The translations under genes and the position numbers were made by a program. This document shows positions 8,286 through 17,495 of a stretch of DNA of 64,000 nucleotides, one piece after another. Below the pieces are notes generated by a model. That model was given only the letters and a program-made list of their open reading frames with translations, searched no databases and was not told the DNA's origin. The number at the start of each line of letters is the position of its first letter. Within the stretch, counting starts at the first letter, position 1. Source of the DNA: Devosia psychrophila (lineage in GTDB: Bacteria; Pseudomonadota; Alphaproteobacteria; Rhizobiales; Devosiaceae); contig NZ_LAPV01000093.1 in NCBI RefSeq assembly GCF_000971275.1, positions 186,001 to 250,000 on the forward strand, given 5' to 3'.

Positions 8286-8973
8286 AGCCGAGATCACGGA
8301 GACGCCGATCCTGCGCTTTGCCGGAAACAATTTCGAACCCCTGCCCTCGGGAGGCCTCTACTGGCACGCCCAGCAGACGCTGCTGGTCGCCGACCTGCAT
8401 TTCGAAAAGATGGCGAGTTTTGCGCGGCGCGGCCAGATGCTGCCGCCCTACGATACCGGCCTGACCCTGGCGCGGCTCGAAGCCGACCTGCGGCGCACCG
8501 GGGCCAAGCGCATGGTGTCACTCGGTGACAGTTTTCACCGCGCCGATGCTAGCAGTCTGCTCACCAATTCGGACCGTATGCGGCTCGATACGCTAACGGA
8601 TCTGGTCGAGTGCATCTGGCTCTCGGGCAACCATGATCCAGCGCCACACTCCATCGGCGGCACCTGCCTGCCCGACCTTATGCTCGACGGATTGATACTA
8701 ACGCACGAGCCAAAGCGTGGCGCAACCGGCCTGATGGCCGGACATCTGCACCCCGCGGCGCATATCCATATCGAGGGGCGCTCGACCCGTCGGCCGTGTT
8801 TCGTGCACGACAATCGCCTGCTGATCTTGCCGGCCTACGGCGCCTCGACAGGCTCGATCAATATCCTGTCGCCAGCCTTTGTCGGGCTGTTCCACTGGCC
8901 CGCGCTGGAGGTCACCATGCTGGGCAAAGACCGGACTTACCCGGTCAGCACCAAGCGGCTGGTGCGAGGCTAG
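8266..8973 (+). CDS. pdeM: Ligase-associated DNA damage response endonuclease PdeM
   Basis: A calcineurin-like metallophosphoesterase of 235 residues. The metal-binding motifs are in order: VADLHFEK (DxH), SLGDSFHR (GDxxxR-like), LSGNHDP (GNHD), LTHEP and GHLHP. These mark the PdeM family that neighbours Lhr-type helicases and is annotated as a DNA-damage endonuclease/phosphoesterase. It begins with TTG at 8266, inside the last 20 bases of the helicase gene, so the two are probably co-translated. No ligase or exonuclease partner follows; the next gene is on the other strand and ends 4 bases inside this one (8970-8973). Confidence 0.92.
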   Translation: MGQTLYKAEITETPILRFAGNNFEPLPSGGLYWHAQQTLLVADLHFEKMASFARRGQMLPPYDTGLTLARLEADLRRTGAKRMVSLGDSFHRADASSLLTNSDRMRLDTLTDLVECIWLSGNHDPAPHSIGGTCLPDLMLDGLILTHEPKRGATGLMAGHLHPAAHIHIEGRSTRRPCFVHDNRLLILPAYGASTGSINILSPAFVGLFHWPALEVTMLGKDRTYPVSTKRLVRG

Positions 8974-9728
8974 CGCTTGAAAAGTACGCCGCCGAACCAG
9001 CCGGTGACCAGCGCAAGAAGCACACAAACCAAGCCGTAAAGCAGCGGCTGCTGGGTCGACGAGAGGGCGAGGAAGCGCTCGAAACCTATTTTGCGCACCG
9101 CGAATCCCTCCGATCGGCGGGCGATTATGGCGCCGTGCTTGAATACATAGGTCAGCGCGATATAGGGACCGGGCGGCGCATTGCTGGGCAGGGTCAGGCG
9201 TGCCGAATAGAAGGTGTCGGACAGGAAGTTGACGCCGTTTTCCTGCACCCCGAATAGCCCCTGCTCGGTCATCAAACGCACCAGTTGCTGGCCATAGACC
9301 GCGCTGCGCCACCAGTCGTCGGTGTTGACGACCAGCGTGTGGGATTCAGGCAGGATGTAGTTGGTGGTGAGCGTCGTGATGTCCGTGATCTCGCTCAACC
9401 GGCCGCTGGACAGCACGTGGAAGTAGCTGGGAAAGTTCTTGAACTCCAGCTGCCCGGTATTGCTCCAGATGCCGAAATTGTTGGTCATTTGCCGCGCGAT
9501 GCGGTTTTGGGTCGGGCCGAGGACGACGACCACGACCTGGAACGGCCCGGTGATCGCTTCAGCCGAGCCGACGTCGGGCACGATGGTGCCAAAGAAATTC
9601 ATCCGCTCGCCATCAAAGCTCGAGGTGATCTCGACGCTGTCGTTGGAGACCTGCGAAATAAGACGCGCCGCCTGGGCAGGCGCCAGCAGGCCAGCCACAA
9701 ACAGCAGGAGCAGAACGAGTCGCTTCAC
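8970..9728 (-). CDS. TIGR02186 family membrane-anchored protein
   Basis: A 252-residue protein with a cleavable signal peptide (MKRLVLLLLFVAGLLAPAQA), a beta-rich periplasmic domain, and a C-terminal membrane helix (LLYGLVCVLLALVTGWFGGV). This matches TIGR02186, an alphaproteobacterial family nearly always encoded next to a TauE/SafE permease. Its start overlaps the stop of the permease gene by four bases (ATGA), so the two form one operon with the permease first. It is probably a periplasmic partner of the permease; the function is unproven. Confidence 0.87.
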   Translation of the reverse strand: MKRLVLLLLFVAGLLAPAQAARLISQVSNDSVEITSSFDGERMNFFGTIVPDVGSAEAITGPFQVVVVVLGPTQNRIARQMTNNFGIWSNTGQLEFKNFPSYFHVLSSGRLSEITDITTLTTNYILPESHTLVVNTDDWWRSAVYGQQLVRLMTEQGLFGVQENGVNFLSDTFYSARLTLPSNAPPGPYIALTYVFKHGAIIARRSEGFAVRKIGFERFLALSSTQQPLLYGLVCVLLALVTGWFGGVLFKR

Positions 9729-10651
9729 CGCATGCCTCCCACCACTGCCATGGAAAACAGGTCGCTCGGAGTGATGACCAGCGACAGGCCGAAGCGAATG
9801 GCCACGGCCAGAACCAGCAATGCCAGAAGCCCACGCAATTGTTCACCACGCAGGTATTTGCCGGCTGACGCACCGAACTGTGCACCCGCCGTGCCGCCGA
9901 CCATCAGGCAGAAAGCCAGCAAGATATCCACGCTCTGGCTCTGCACCGCGTGCAGAACGGTGGTCGCTGCCATCATCGCCACCACCTGCGCCAGCGAGGT
10001 GCCAATCACCACATTGCCCGGCACGCGCAGTAGATAAACCAGCGCTGGCACCATGATAAAGCCGCCGCCGATGCCGAGCAGCGAGCCAACAAAGCCGATG
10101 AAAAGGCCGATCACCAGCACCGGCAGCACGCTGATATAGAGGCGCGATTTCTTGAACCGCACCCGCATCGGCAGGCCGTGGATCCAGTTATGCTGGTTGG
10201 GGAGGCGCTCGCGGACCACGATGCCTTTGCGCTGCTTGAGGATCGCTCGGGAGCTTTCGACCAGCATCAGTGTGCCGACCGAGCCGAGCAGGATCAGGAA
10301 GCCGAGGGAAATGACCAGATCAAGCTGGCCGGCATCGCGCAGCAGCGCAAACACCGCGACACCGCCAAAGGCCCCCAACACGCCAGAAAGCACCAGATAC
10401 ATGGCGAGATGCAGATCGACGGCGCCGCGCCTGTAGTGTGCCAAGGCGCCGGAGGTCGATGCCGCCACGACCTGGCCGGTAACGGAAGCCACGGCCACAG
10501 GCACCGGCACGCCGGAGAAAATCAGCAGCGGCGTCAGCAGGAAACCACCACCCACGCCGAACAGACCCGACAAAAATCCGACTGCCCCTCCAATCCCCAC
10601 GAGGAAAAAGAGGTTCACCGACATTTCAGCGATCGGCAGATAGATCTGCAA
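9725..10651 (-). CDS. TauE/SafE family sulfite or anion exporter
   Basis: A polytopic inner-membrane protein of 308 residues with the two-fold repeat of TauE/SafE proteins: GFLSGLFGVGGGFLLTPLL in the first half and GFVGSLLGIGGGFIMVPAL in the second. About eight hydrophobic segments are visible. The family exports sulfite, sulfoacetate or related organosulfur anions; the substrate is not evident here. The start is a TTG at 10649-10651 giving MQIYLPIAE; an in-frame ATG at 10622-10624 is the alternative. It is the first gene of an operon with the TIGR02186 gene. Confidence 0.9.
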   Translation of the reverse strand: MQIYLPIAEMSVNLFFLVGIGGAVGFLSGLFGVGGGFLLTPLLIFSGVPVPVAVASVTGQVVAASTSGALAHYRRGAVDLHLAMYLVLSGVLGAFGGVAVFALLRDAGQLDLVISLGFLILLGSVGTLMLVESSRAILKQRKGIVVRERLPNQHNWIHGLPMRVRFKKSRLYISVLPVLVIGLFIGFVGSLLGIGGGFIMVPALVYLLRVPGNVVIGTSLAQVVAMMAATTVLHAVQSQSVDILLAFCLMVGGTAGAQFGASAGKYLRGEQLRGLLALLVLAVAIRFGLSLVITPSDLFSMAVVGGMR

Positions 10652-10719
10652 GACCGGACCCGTTCAAGACATTACTACGTCACACGACCATACAGGACCG
10701 TGCGTCAACAATAGGTCAA

Positions 10720-10742
10720 AGGCTCCGCCTTGCGGCGGAACC
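10720..10742 (-). terminator. Intrinsic terminator after PodJ-like gene
   Basis: On the minus strand GGTTCCGCC and GGCGGAGCC form a 9-bp stem (one G-T pair) closed by a GCAA tetraloop and followed by TTT. It sits about 50 nt after the stop of the 10794-14381 gene. Confidence 0.7.
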
Positions 10743-10793
10743 TTCAATGGGGCTTAAGACGGCCCGGAGTCGGTGTCAAACGACAGTTCAATG

Positions 10794-13700
10794 TCAGACC
10801 GGCTGACTGCCCAGAACCGCCAGAAGACGCGGATTGATGGCGCCGGTTTCGGTCATGCCGGTGCCGCGCTCAAAGGCCTTGATGGCAACGGCGGTCTTGG
10901 GACCGGCAACACCGTCGGCGGTACCGACATCGAAGCCGAGCTTGTTGAGCACCAGTTGCACCTTGGAAACGACGTCCCGCGTGGTGATTACCTGGCCCGG
11001 ATCGAAGGTCTTCGACCAGGTGCCAAGCGGTGCGAAGTTAACGGCCAGATCGAGCGGCTCGGATTTCCAGGCACCGACTTCTGTATTGATCGTGCTGACC
11101 TGCTCGGCATTGAGCGACTTTGCCATGTCGTCGCGCGCCTGGGCCGCGTCCTTGTCGCCATTGCGGGCGGCCAGGGAGAACCACTTGTAGGACTGGGCAA
11201 AGTCCTGCTCGACGCCGAGACCGCGGGCATAAAGCATGCCGAGGTTGAATTGGCTGTCGGTCATGCCCTTGGCGGCAGCCTGGGCAAACCACTCGGCGGC
11301 GGTTTCGAACTGCTGCTCGCCGAGCAGGCCACCCGCGTAGAGCGCGGCCAGGTTGTGCATGGCCATGCGGTTGCCGGCTTCGGCCGCACGCTGGTACCAG
11401 AGCTTGGCGACTTCGATGTCTTTTTCGACACCCTGTCCCGCCTCATAGAGATTGCCGAGACGATATTGCGCGGGAACAAAACCCTGCGCCGCCGCACGTT
11501 CGTACCATTTGCCCGCTTCGGCATAGTCCTGGGTAACAGCGCGGCCTTCGGTGTAGATGGCGCCCACTTCGAACTGGGCCCGGGCATCGCCATTGGCCGC
11601 GGCCTGGCGCAGATCGAGCGGACCAACGGCTTCCGCGGGCAGTTCAAACGTCTGCGGTTCGGTGCTGGCTGGAATGCTGGCGACGACGTCCTGCGCGGTT
11701 TCGGCTGGCGCATCAAGCGGCACGATTTCGGCCGAGCCACCGGTTGAGGCCAGCAAGGTCGACGGCATCGGCGAGATATCGGACTTGGTAAAAGTCCTCC
11801 CTGCATTGGAATTGATTGAGCCGGTGGGGGTGCCATCGATCATGTCGATGACGCGCGGCTCGGGGCGGACTAGCGATATGTCGCCGGCTGTCGGGTCGGC
11901 AGCGGGAGCAATTTCCACTTGCGGCGCGGCTTGCGGTTCAGGCGCGTCGCTGTTCATGCGCTGGATCAGCAGATTGAGCGCCAGCATCGAAACGGCGATC
12001 AGCGTCGCAGCCAGCAGCAGCGGGCGGCGATGACGGGTGAGGAAGCTCTGCTGTTCGAGCGGCGCATCGGCTTCGCCATCGCCAAAAGTCGGCGCGACGG
12101 CAGACGCAACGATCGGCTTTTCCTTCTTTTGCTTGACCGGCTTGGAGGCCTTTGCCGGCTTTTCCGCCGTGGACGGCGCAGCGATGTCGGCAGCTTCCAG
12201 GCTGGGAGCGGCAGCGGGTTGAGACGGCATGACGCGCGACAAGGCGCGGCTGATCAGTGAATTGCTGGTGGCACCAGTAGCCGTGCTGGTCTCCTGACGG
12301 GCACGCTGGGCACGGCGCGCGGCAGCAACGAAAGTGCTGGTGCTGCTGGCATTGGTCGGAGAATCAACCGCGGGAACGGCCGCGGCCGAAGGAGCGGTAA
12401 AAGGATCGCTTTCCACCTTGGCAAAGCTGGACTGCGGGCGCGGCGGGCGCTCGACCATGCTCGGATCAAATGCGGGCGTCTCTGCAGCGTCGGGCGGTGC
12501 GACAGGCTGTTGTGCAACAGGCGGGCGCGAAGTAACGCCGACCTTGGCCTCAAGCGCCGAACGCACTGGGCCTTGATCCTTAAAGCCGGGATCGACCAGC
12601 GGTGCGTCATCGCCCGGATTGGCCGGCATGATGTCGCTCTTGGCCGCCGAACGCGGACCGGAGAGAGCCGACAGCATGGCGTCGAAACGGTCATTGACCA
12701 TATCGTCTTCGCGAGCGGTCGCCTTGACGAATGCGTCTGCGGGAGACGGCGTCTGTGGCGCTGGAGCGGCGGCGCGTGGGGCGGCGAAGGGCGTCGGTGC
12801 GGGGCGTTCAGCCTGTTCGGCGAGCGTCGCTTCCAGGCGCGCCAGTCGCTCGGCCGTGTCCCTGCCAGCAGTGTTGAACAAAGCCGACATGCGCTTTTCG
12901 ATCTGGCCCATGCTTTCTTCGCTGAGGCCACCCGAAGCGGCGGGTTCAGCGGAGCGGGCAAAGGCCTCGGAAGTGCGCTCGGCAACCATATCGGCAAGCG
13001 TTTCGTAGTCAGGCGTCTTGCCGGCCGATTTGATCAGACCGGTGAGACGGTCCTCGATGCTCTTGAGGCTATCTGCACCAAACATGGCGACCGGAGCCGG
13101 CGCCTTGCGGCTAATGGCATCGCTGGTGCGCTCGGCAACCAGGGTTGCCATGGCTTCGAGACCGACCGGATCGGACTGGCTGGAGGAATAGAGCTTGGCC
13201 AGTCCATTGAGCTGAGTGCCGGTCTCGTCCATGCGGGTCATCAGCAGCTTGAGCTGGCTTTCGACCTGGCCGGTATCGGCGGGCATGCGATCGGACAAAG
13301 CTTCAATCTGGCTTTCGATGCGCAGAAAGCGCGGCTCCATGCCGGCCAAGACAGCGTCGCGCAGCGAAGCGATATCCTGCTTGAGGCCGGTCACGTCGCC
13401 ATTGGAATTATCGAAGCCACCGATGCGGGCGGCAAGCGCATCGACCTTGGCCACCAGCCTGCCGGGCGCGACGTCGCTGTCCTTCATCACTTGGGTGAAG
13501 GCAGCCATTTCGGCGGTCAACCGCTCGAAGTCGCCCGAAGATAGCGTGACATTGCGCTCGATGGAATCGATGCGGTCATAGACGTTGCGCACGCTTGCCT
13601 CGATGGCAATCATCGCCGGAGCGATGGTATCGGGCGACTTGGCCTTGCGATCTTCGCGTGCAATCTCGCGCTCCATCTGCTGGGCTTGCAGTTCGGCCAG

Positions 13701-14381
13701 CTTGCCAACGGTGGCGGAGACGTCGTCAAGGCGACGGTTGAGCGTCGAATGATCAACCTTAGGGCCGCTTTCGATCAGGGCGGCGAGCGCACCGATCTGC
13801 GATTCGAGCCGCTTGACCTGGCCGGTCTCGCCGACGGCACCAGCCAGCAATTCAACGACGTGGGTTAGTTGCTCGATCTGGCTAGCGACTTCGCTGACGC
13901 TGCCATTGTTGGCGCGCTGCGTCTTCAGTTCGCCCTCAAGGCGCTCAAGACGGCCCGACAGGCCCGAGACCAGCGAGGTGAGTTCACGGAATTCGGGCTG
14001 ATCGCTGGCGCGACTGCCCAGGGCTGCCGCGGACCCGGACATCTGGCGACCGCGGATTTCGGCAATGGCATTGCTCAGCGCGTCGCGCTGTTCGTGGTCA
14101 TGAGCGTCGTCGCGCTCGCTAAAGCGATCAACGGCGCGCTTTACGGTGCGCAAGGCTTCACGGCGGCGCACTGACGGTTCCGGAACGACGACTTGGTCGC
14201 GCAGATTGCGAATACGACGCGAGATGCCGGTCAGTGCAGGCTCGGCTTGCTCGGCATCGGCATAGCGGCCCTCGACATGATCGAGCAGGGCCACGAGTTC
14301 GCCACGCAGCGCCTGCCACTCACCGGGATGGGGCTCCTGTGCCAGATCGGACAGGTCTGGATTTGGGTAGGCGCGGGCCAT
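10794..14381 (-). CDS. PodJ-like polarity protein with Sel1 repeats and PG-binding domain
   Basis: A 1195-residue protein built like rhizobial PodJ. A long N-terminal cytoplasmic part is rich in heptad/coiled-coil sequence (about 1-560) and followed by a proline/alanine-rich linker. One membrane helix (PLLLAATLIAVSMLALNLL) lies near 785. The periplasmic part has at least four Sel1/TPR-like repeats (about 930-1085, for example GAIYTEGRAVTQDYAEAGKW) and a C-terminal PG_binding_1 domain (VQLVLNKLGFDVGTADGVAG). PodJ organises the cell pole in Caulobacter and Agrobacterium; assignment here rests on architecture, not on a search. AGGGA lies 9 nt before the ATG. An intrinsic terminator follows. The divergent neighbour is a NarL-type regulator. 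Confidence 0.8.
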   Translation of the reverse strand: MARAYPNPDLSDLAQEPHPGEWQALRGELVALLDHVEGRYADAEQAEPALTGISRRIRNLRDQVVVPEPSVRRREALRTVKRAVDRFSERDDAHDHEQRDALSNAIAEIRGRQMSGSAAALGSRASDQPEFRELTSLVSGLSGRLERLEGELKTQRANNGSVSEVASQIEQLTHVVELLAGAVGETGQVKRLESQIGALAALIESGPKVDHSTLNRRLDDVSATVGKLAELQAQQMEREIAREDRKAKSPDTIAPAMIAIEASVRNVYDRIDSIERNVTLSSGDFERLTAEMAAFTQVMKDSDVAPGRLVAKVDALAARIGGFDNSNGDVTGLKQDIASLRDAVLAGMEPRFLRIESQIEALSDRMPADTGQVESQLKLLMTRMDETGTQLNGLAKLYSSSQSDPVGLEAMATLVAERTSDAISRKAPAPVAMFGADSLKSIEDRLTGLIKSAGKTPDYETLADMVAERTSEAFARSAEPAASGGLSEESMGQIEKRMSALFNTAGRDTAERLARLEATLAEQAERPAPTPFAAPRAAAPAPQTPSPADAFVKATAREDDMVNDRFDAMLSALSGPRSAAKSDIMPANPGDDAPLVDPGFKDQGPVRSALEAKVGVTSRPPVAQQPVAPPDAAETPAFDPSMVERPPRPQSSFAKVESDPFTAPSAAAVPAVDSPTNASSTSTFVAAARRAQRARQETSTATGATSNSLISRALSRVMPSQPAAAPSLEAADIAAPSTAEKPAKASKPVKQKKEKPIVASAVAPTFGDGEADAPLEQQSFLTRHRRPLLLAATLIAVSMLALNLLIQRMNSDAPEPQAAPQVEIAPAADPTAGDISLVRPEPRVIDMIDGTPTGSINSNAGRTFTKSDISPMPSTLLASTGGSAEIVPLDAPAETAQDVVASIPASTEPQTFELPAEAVGPLDLRQAAANGDARAQFEVGAIYTEGRAVTQDYAEAGKWYERAAAQGFVPAQYRLGNLYEAGQGVEKDIEVAKLWYQRAAEAGNRMAMHNLAALYAGGLLGEQQFETAAEWFAQAAAKGMTDSQFNLGMLYARGLGVEQDFAQSYKWFSLAARNGDKDAAQARDDMAKSLNAEQVSTINTEVGAWKSEPLDLAVNFAPLGTWSKTFDPGQVITTRDVVSKVQLVLNKLGFDVGTADGVAGPKTAVAIKAFERGTGMTETGAINPRLLAVLGSQPV

Positions 14382-14591
14382 GTTCTAGTCCCTGTCATAA
14401 AGCGACGACCCTTCGCGATTCAACACGAAGGCGTGGCGCTTACTCTTGGTAAAACATGGTAAAGATCAGGTTAAGTGCTGCCGCAATGTGCAGCTACCCG
14501 CACCGGCAAGGCGGCTCTGGTGGACGAAAGACGTGGTCGACTCAAGTCCCCGGATTGGTCATAGACTAGGTCAAGAGGAGCTTGCTGTGCC

Positions 14592-15263
14592 ATGACCCGC
14601 CGCCGCATCATTATTGTCGACGATCATCCGCTGTTCCGCGCAGCCCTGCGGCAGACCCTGTCAGGCGGCGATGCCACCGTAACGGTGGAAGAGGCGGGCG
14701 ATCTCAATGGTTTAAGCGCAGCGCTCGATGCCGATCGCGATTGCGACCTGGTGCTGCTGGACCTCAACATGCCGGGAGTGCGCGGCTTCTCGGGCCTGCT
14801 GCTGCTGCGGGCGCAATATCCCGATATTCCGGTGATGATCATCTCGGCGGTCGAGGACAATACGGTGGTGCGCCGGGCGTTCGAACTGGGCGCGGCGGGC
14901 TATCTTCACAAATCCGTCGGTCCGACAGAAATTCGGCGCGCCATCGAAACAGTGCTCTCGGGCGAGGTATTCGTACCCGAGGGGACTATGCTCGGTGCCG
15001 ATGATGGCCACACCGCACTGATGCGTCGCCTGTCGACACTGACGCCACAGCAGGTGCGCGTGTTGATGATGCTCAGCGACGGGCTGATGAACAAGCAAAT
15101 CGCCTATGAGCTGACGATTTCGGAAGCCACGGTGAAGGCACACGTGTCGGCAATTTTGCAGAAGCTGGACGTGGATAGCCGCACGCAGGCGGTGATCGCC
15201 GCGGCGCGGATCGAGGATGGGCAGTTCGAAGCTTTGTTCTCAACGGGAGCCGAGAAGGCCTAG
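14592..15263 (+). CDS. NarL/LuxR-family response regulator
   Basis: A 223-residue two-domain response regulator. The receiver has IVDDHPLFR (acidic pocket), the phosphoacceptor Asp near residue 57 (LVLLDLNMP) and a Lys in YLHKSV. The LuxR-type helix-turn-helix follows (LTPQQVRVLMMLSDGLMNKQ, then SEATVKAHVSAILQKL). It resembles regulators of the AgmR/ErdR group that pair with orphan or hybrid kinases. No kinase is adjacent; the hybrid kinase at 2636-4339 is one candidate. A GAGGAG ribosome site lies somewhat far upstream (about 12 nt). The stop overlaps the end of convergent pyrD by four bases. Confidence 0.9.
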   Translation: MTRRRIIIVDDHPLFRAALRQTLSGGDATVTVEEAGDLNGLSAALDADRDCDLVLLDLNMPGVRGFSGLLLLRAQYPDIPVMIISAVEDNTVVRRAFELGAAGYLHKSVGPTEIRRAIETVLSGEVFVPEGTMLGADDGHTALMRRLSTLTPQQVRVLMMLSDGLMNKQIAYELTISEATVKAHVSAILQKLDVDSRTQAVIAAARIEDGQFEALFSTGAEKA

Positions 15264-16372
15264 TTCAACCGCGCTCTGCCTGCTGCCCAATCATCCACCT
15301 GGGTGCCTACGATTTCGGAAATATTGGTCTTGCCTTCGGCGCGAACGGCAGCGACGAGCCCTCGCTTGAGCTGATCGAGCATGTCGAGGCCGCCGAAGAC
15401 CATGGCCGAATAGAGCTGGATGGCATTGGCGCCAGCCTGGACCTTTGCCAAGGCCGATTGCGGCGAGTGAATACCGCCAACGCCAATGATTGGCAGTGCG
15501 CCGACCCGTTGGCGCGTCTGGGCCAGGCGCCGGGTCGAGAGATCGAACAGCGGTTTACCGGAAAGACCGCCGGTTTCCGAGGCATTTTCGAGCCCTGCCA
15601 CCGCATCGCGGGCGATGGTGGTGTTGGAGACGATTAGGCCATCGAGGTCGGTGGCCAGCACGACAGCCGCAAGGGCGTCGAGTGCGGCTTCATCAAGGTC
15701 AGGCGCGATCTTGAGGAAGACCGGGACGCGGGTCTTGGCCTTTGCCCGAGCAGCAAGCACCTCGCCGAGCAGGCGGCGCAGCGCTTCATCGGCTTGCAGG
15801 TTGCGCAGTCCGGGCGTGTTGGGCGATGAGACGTTGACCGTCAGGTAATCGGCCAGGTCGGCGAAGCGTCGCACGCCGAGCACATAATCGAGGACGAAAT
15901 CATCGCTGTCCTTGTTGGCGCCGATATTGACGCCCAGCGCCGCCGGAATGCGCTGACCCTTGAGGCGCGCAAAGGCCGCGTCATGGCCCTCATTGTTAAA
16001 GCCCATGCGGTTGATGACGCCTTCGGCGCTGCCGATGCGGAACAGGCGCGGCCTGGGATTGCCGGCCTGCGGACGCGGCGTGACCGTGCCAATTTCCACC
16101 ATGCCGAAGCCCATCAGCGCCAGCGGGCGCGGCACTTCGGCATTTTTGTCGAAGCCGGCTGCCATGCCGATGGGATTGGTCAGGTCGAGGCCACAGAGCG
16201 TAGTGCGCAGTTCGGCGCCGTCAGGATGGCTTTGCTCGGGTGCAAGGCCAAGTCGCAGCGCTGTGATGGTGGCGCCGTGGGCGGTTTCCGCATCCATCTT
16301 GAGCAGGGCTTCACGCGTCAGGCCTGACAAGGCCGGAATGCGCAGCAATGGCGACAAGGCAGAAAAGATCAT
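15260..16372 (-). CDS. pyrD: Dihydroorotate dehydrogenase (quinone), class 2
   Basis: PyrD oxidises dihydroorotate to orotate in pyrimidine synthesis, passing electrons through FMN to the quinone pool at the inner membrane. The 370-residue length and the N-terminal membrane-associating helical region fit class 2. Visible motifs are the FMN/substrate regions NPIGMAAGFDKNAEVP, RMGFNNEG, NVSSPNTPGLR with the catalytic Ser of class 2 enzymes, VSNTTI and the C-terminal GVGGIHS and GANAIQLYSA phosphate-binding loops. The start overlaps the stop of the DUF952 gene by four bases, so the two are co-transcribed. Confidence 0.97.
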   Translation of the reverse strand: MIFSALSPLLRIPALSGLTREALLKMDAETAHGATITALRLGLAPEQSHPDGAELRTTLCGLDLTNPIGMAAGFDKNAEVPRPLALMGFGMVEIGTVTPRPQAGNPRPRLFRIGSAEGVINRMGFNNEGHDAAFARLKGQRIPAALGVNIGANKDSDDFVLDYVLGVRRFADLADYLTVNVSSPNTPGLRNLQADEALRRLLGEVLAARAKAKTRVPVFLKIAPDLDEAALDALAAVVLATDLDGLIVSNTTIARDAVAGLENASETGGLSGKPLFDLSTRRLAQTRQRVGALPIIGVGGIHSPQSALAKVQAGANAIQLYSAMVFGGLDMLDQLKRGLVAAVRAEGKTNISEIVGTQVDDWAAGRARLN

Positions 16373-16725
16373 CGAACGGCCTCGGGCAGCGTGCAGGAGC
16401 CGTCGGTCGCGACGCTGAGCGGCGCCTCCCAGGCGATGGAACTGGTCGGAAGCGAGCCACCATAGAGATGGGGAAACAGCGCGCCACCGCGGGATGGCTC
16501 CCAGACAAGCGCATCACCCAGATCGGCGGTGCGGATTGCCAGCAAGACCAGATCGTCCTGACCCGCGAAGTGGAGCCGCAGCGTTTCGCGCAGCTGGTCA
16601 GCGGTCGAGAAATGCAAGTATCTGTCGGCGGCATCGATGGGCATGCCAGCGAAATGGGAGGCATTCCGGGCCGGCGCGAAAGTGGCTTCGGCAGCGATCT
16701 TGTAGACGAATTCTGTGGTGCTCAT
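16369..16725 (-). CDS. DUF952 domain-containing protein
   Basis: A 118-residue cytoplasmic protein with the DUF952 pattern: VYKIAAEATFAPA at the start, YLHFSTADQLRETLRLHFAG and LVLLAIRTADLGDALVWEPS in the middle, and FPHLYGGSLP toward the end. Function is unknown, though the fold is related to ADP-ribosyltransferase-like proteins. The ATG at 16723-16725 (MSTTEFVYK) is preferred over an upstream in-frame start that would add 12 residues. It lies upstream of pyrD in the same transcription unit (four-base overlap), an arrangement common in alphaproteobacteria, and is divergent from the S24 repressor gene. Confidence 0.88.
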   Translation of the reverse strand: MSTTEFVYKIAAEATFAPARNASHFAGMPIDAADRYLHFSTADQLRETLRLHFAGQDDLVLLAIRTADLGDALVWEPSRGGALFPHLYGGSLPTSSIAWEAPLSVATDGSCTLPEAVR

Positions 16726-16819
16726 GCGCGCGAACCTAATGGGGCCGAGAACCGCCTGCAAGCTGGCGACGGGGCTTTACAACCGAAAGAGACAAGCTTA
16801 AGAATAGGACTTAATTCCG

Positions 16820-16832
16820 TATATAAGATATA
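16820..16832. promoter_or_regulatory. AT-rich dyad in promoter of S24 repressor
   Basis: TATAT-AAG-ATATA, a 5-bp inverted repeat, sits 21 nt upstream of the S24-regulator start in an otherwise GC-rich divergent spacer. It may contain the -10 element, a site for autoregulation, or both; this is a weak call. Confidence 0.3.
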
Positions 16833-16853
16833 TTTCCTCGTCCGGGTTCTGCC

Positions 16854-17495
16854 ATGCTGTCACACCGAGCTGTTTGGGATGGGATCGACGCGCTTGCGCG
16901 CCGGCATGGTCTTTCAGTGTCAGCGCTCGCTAAGCTGGCCGGCCTCGACGCGACGGCGTTCAACGTATCCAAGCGGATCAGCAAGGACGGCCGGGAGCGC
17001 TGGCCATCCACTGAGAGCATTGCCAAGGTCCTCGAAGCCACCAGCGAGAGCTTTGATGTGTTCATTGCCGGCACGGGTGCCTATCTGCAATCGAATGACA
17101 ATCAGCCCAGTCGCAGCGTCCCGCTGTTGGGCCTCGCGCAGGCGGGTACCGGTGGTTTTTTTGACAGCGCTGGCTTCCCCGCAGGTCAAGGCTGGGACGA
17201 AATCGCCCTGCCCGCGCCCGGTGAAGGCGGCATCTATGCGCTTGAGGTACAGGGCGACTCCATGGAGCCGCTGTATCGCGAAGGCGACCGCATCGTGGTT
17301 TCACCCACCGAGCAGGTGCGCCGCGGCGACCGCGTCGTGGTCAAGACCAACGACGGCGAGGTCATGGCCAAGATCCTGCATCGCCAGACCGGCAAGCAGA
17401 TCGAACTGCACTCGATCAACCTGGCCTATCCACCCCGCATCCTCGACCTCGCCGACGTCGAATGGGTGGCGCGGATCATCTGGGCGAGCCAATGA
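16854..17495 (+). CDS. LexA/CI-like HTH regulator with S24 peptidase domain
   Basis: A 213-residue repressor-like protein. The N-terminal helix-turn-helix (about 5-65, LSVSALAKLAGLDATAFNVS) is joined to a C-terminal S24 domain. It keeps a possible self-cleavage site Ala97-Gly98 (GLAQAGTGG), the nucleophile Ser136 in GDSMEP, and the catalytic Lys173 in EVMAKIL, as in LexA and CI. It could therefore be inactivated by RecA-stimulated self-cleavage, but this is inferred from residues only. The start of the AAC(6')-like acetyltransferase gene overlaps its stop by four bases (ATGA), so both are expressed together. The HTH differs from canonical LexA, so it is probably not the main SOS repressor. 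Confidence 0.85.
   Translation: MLSHRAVWDGIDALARRHGLSVSALAKLAGLDATAFNVSKRISKDGRERWPSTESIAKVLEATSESFDVFIAGTGAYLQSNDNQPSRSVPLLGLAQAGTGGFFDSAGFPAGQGWDEIALPAPGEGGIYALEVQGDSMEPLYREGDRIVVSPTEQVRRGDRVVVKTNDGEVMAKILHRQTGKQIELHSINLAYPPRILDLADVEWVARIIWASQ

Noticed and set aside
12510-13544. 344-codon plus-strand open frame opposite the PodJ-like gene
   Set aside because: Antisense to a coiled-coil coding region; composition explained by the codon bias of the real gene.
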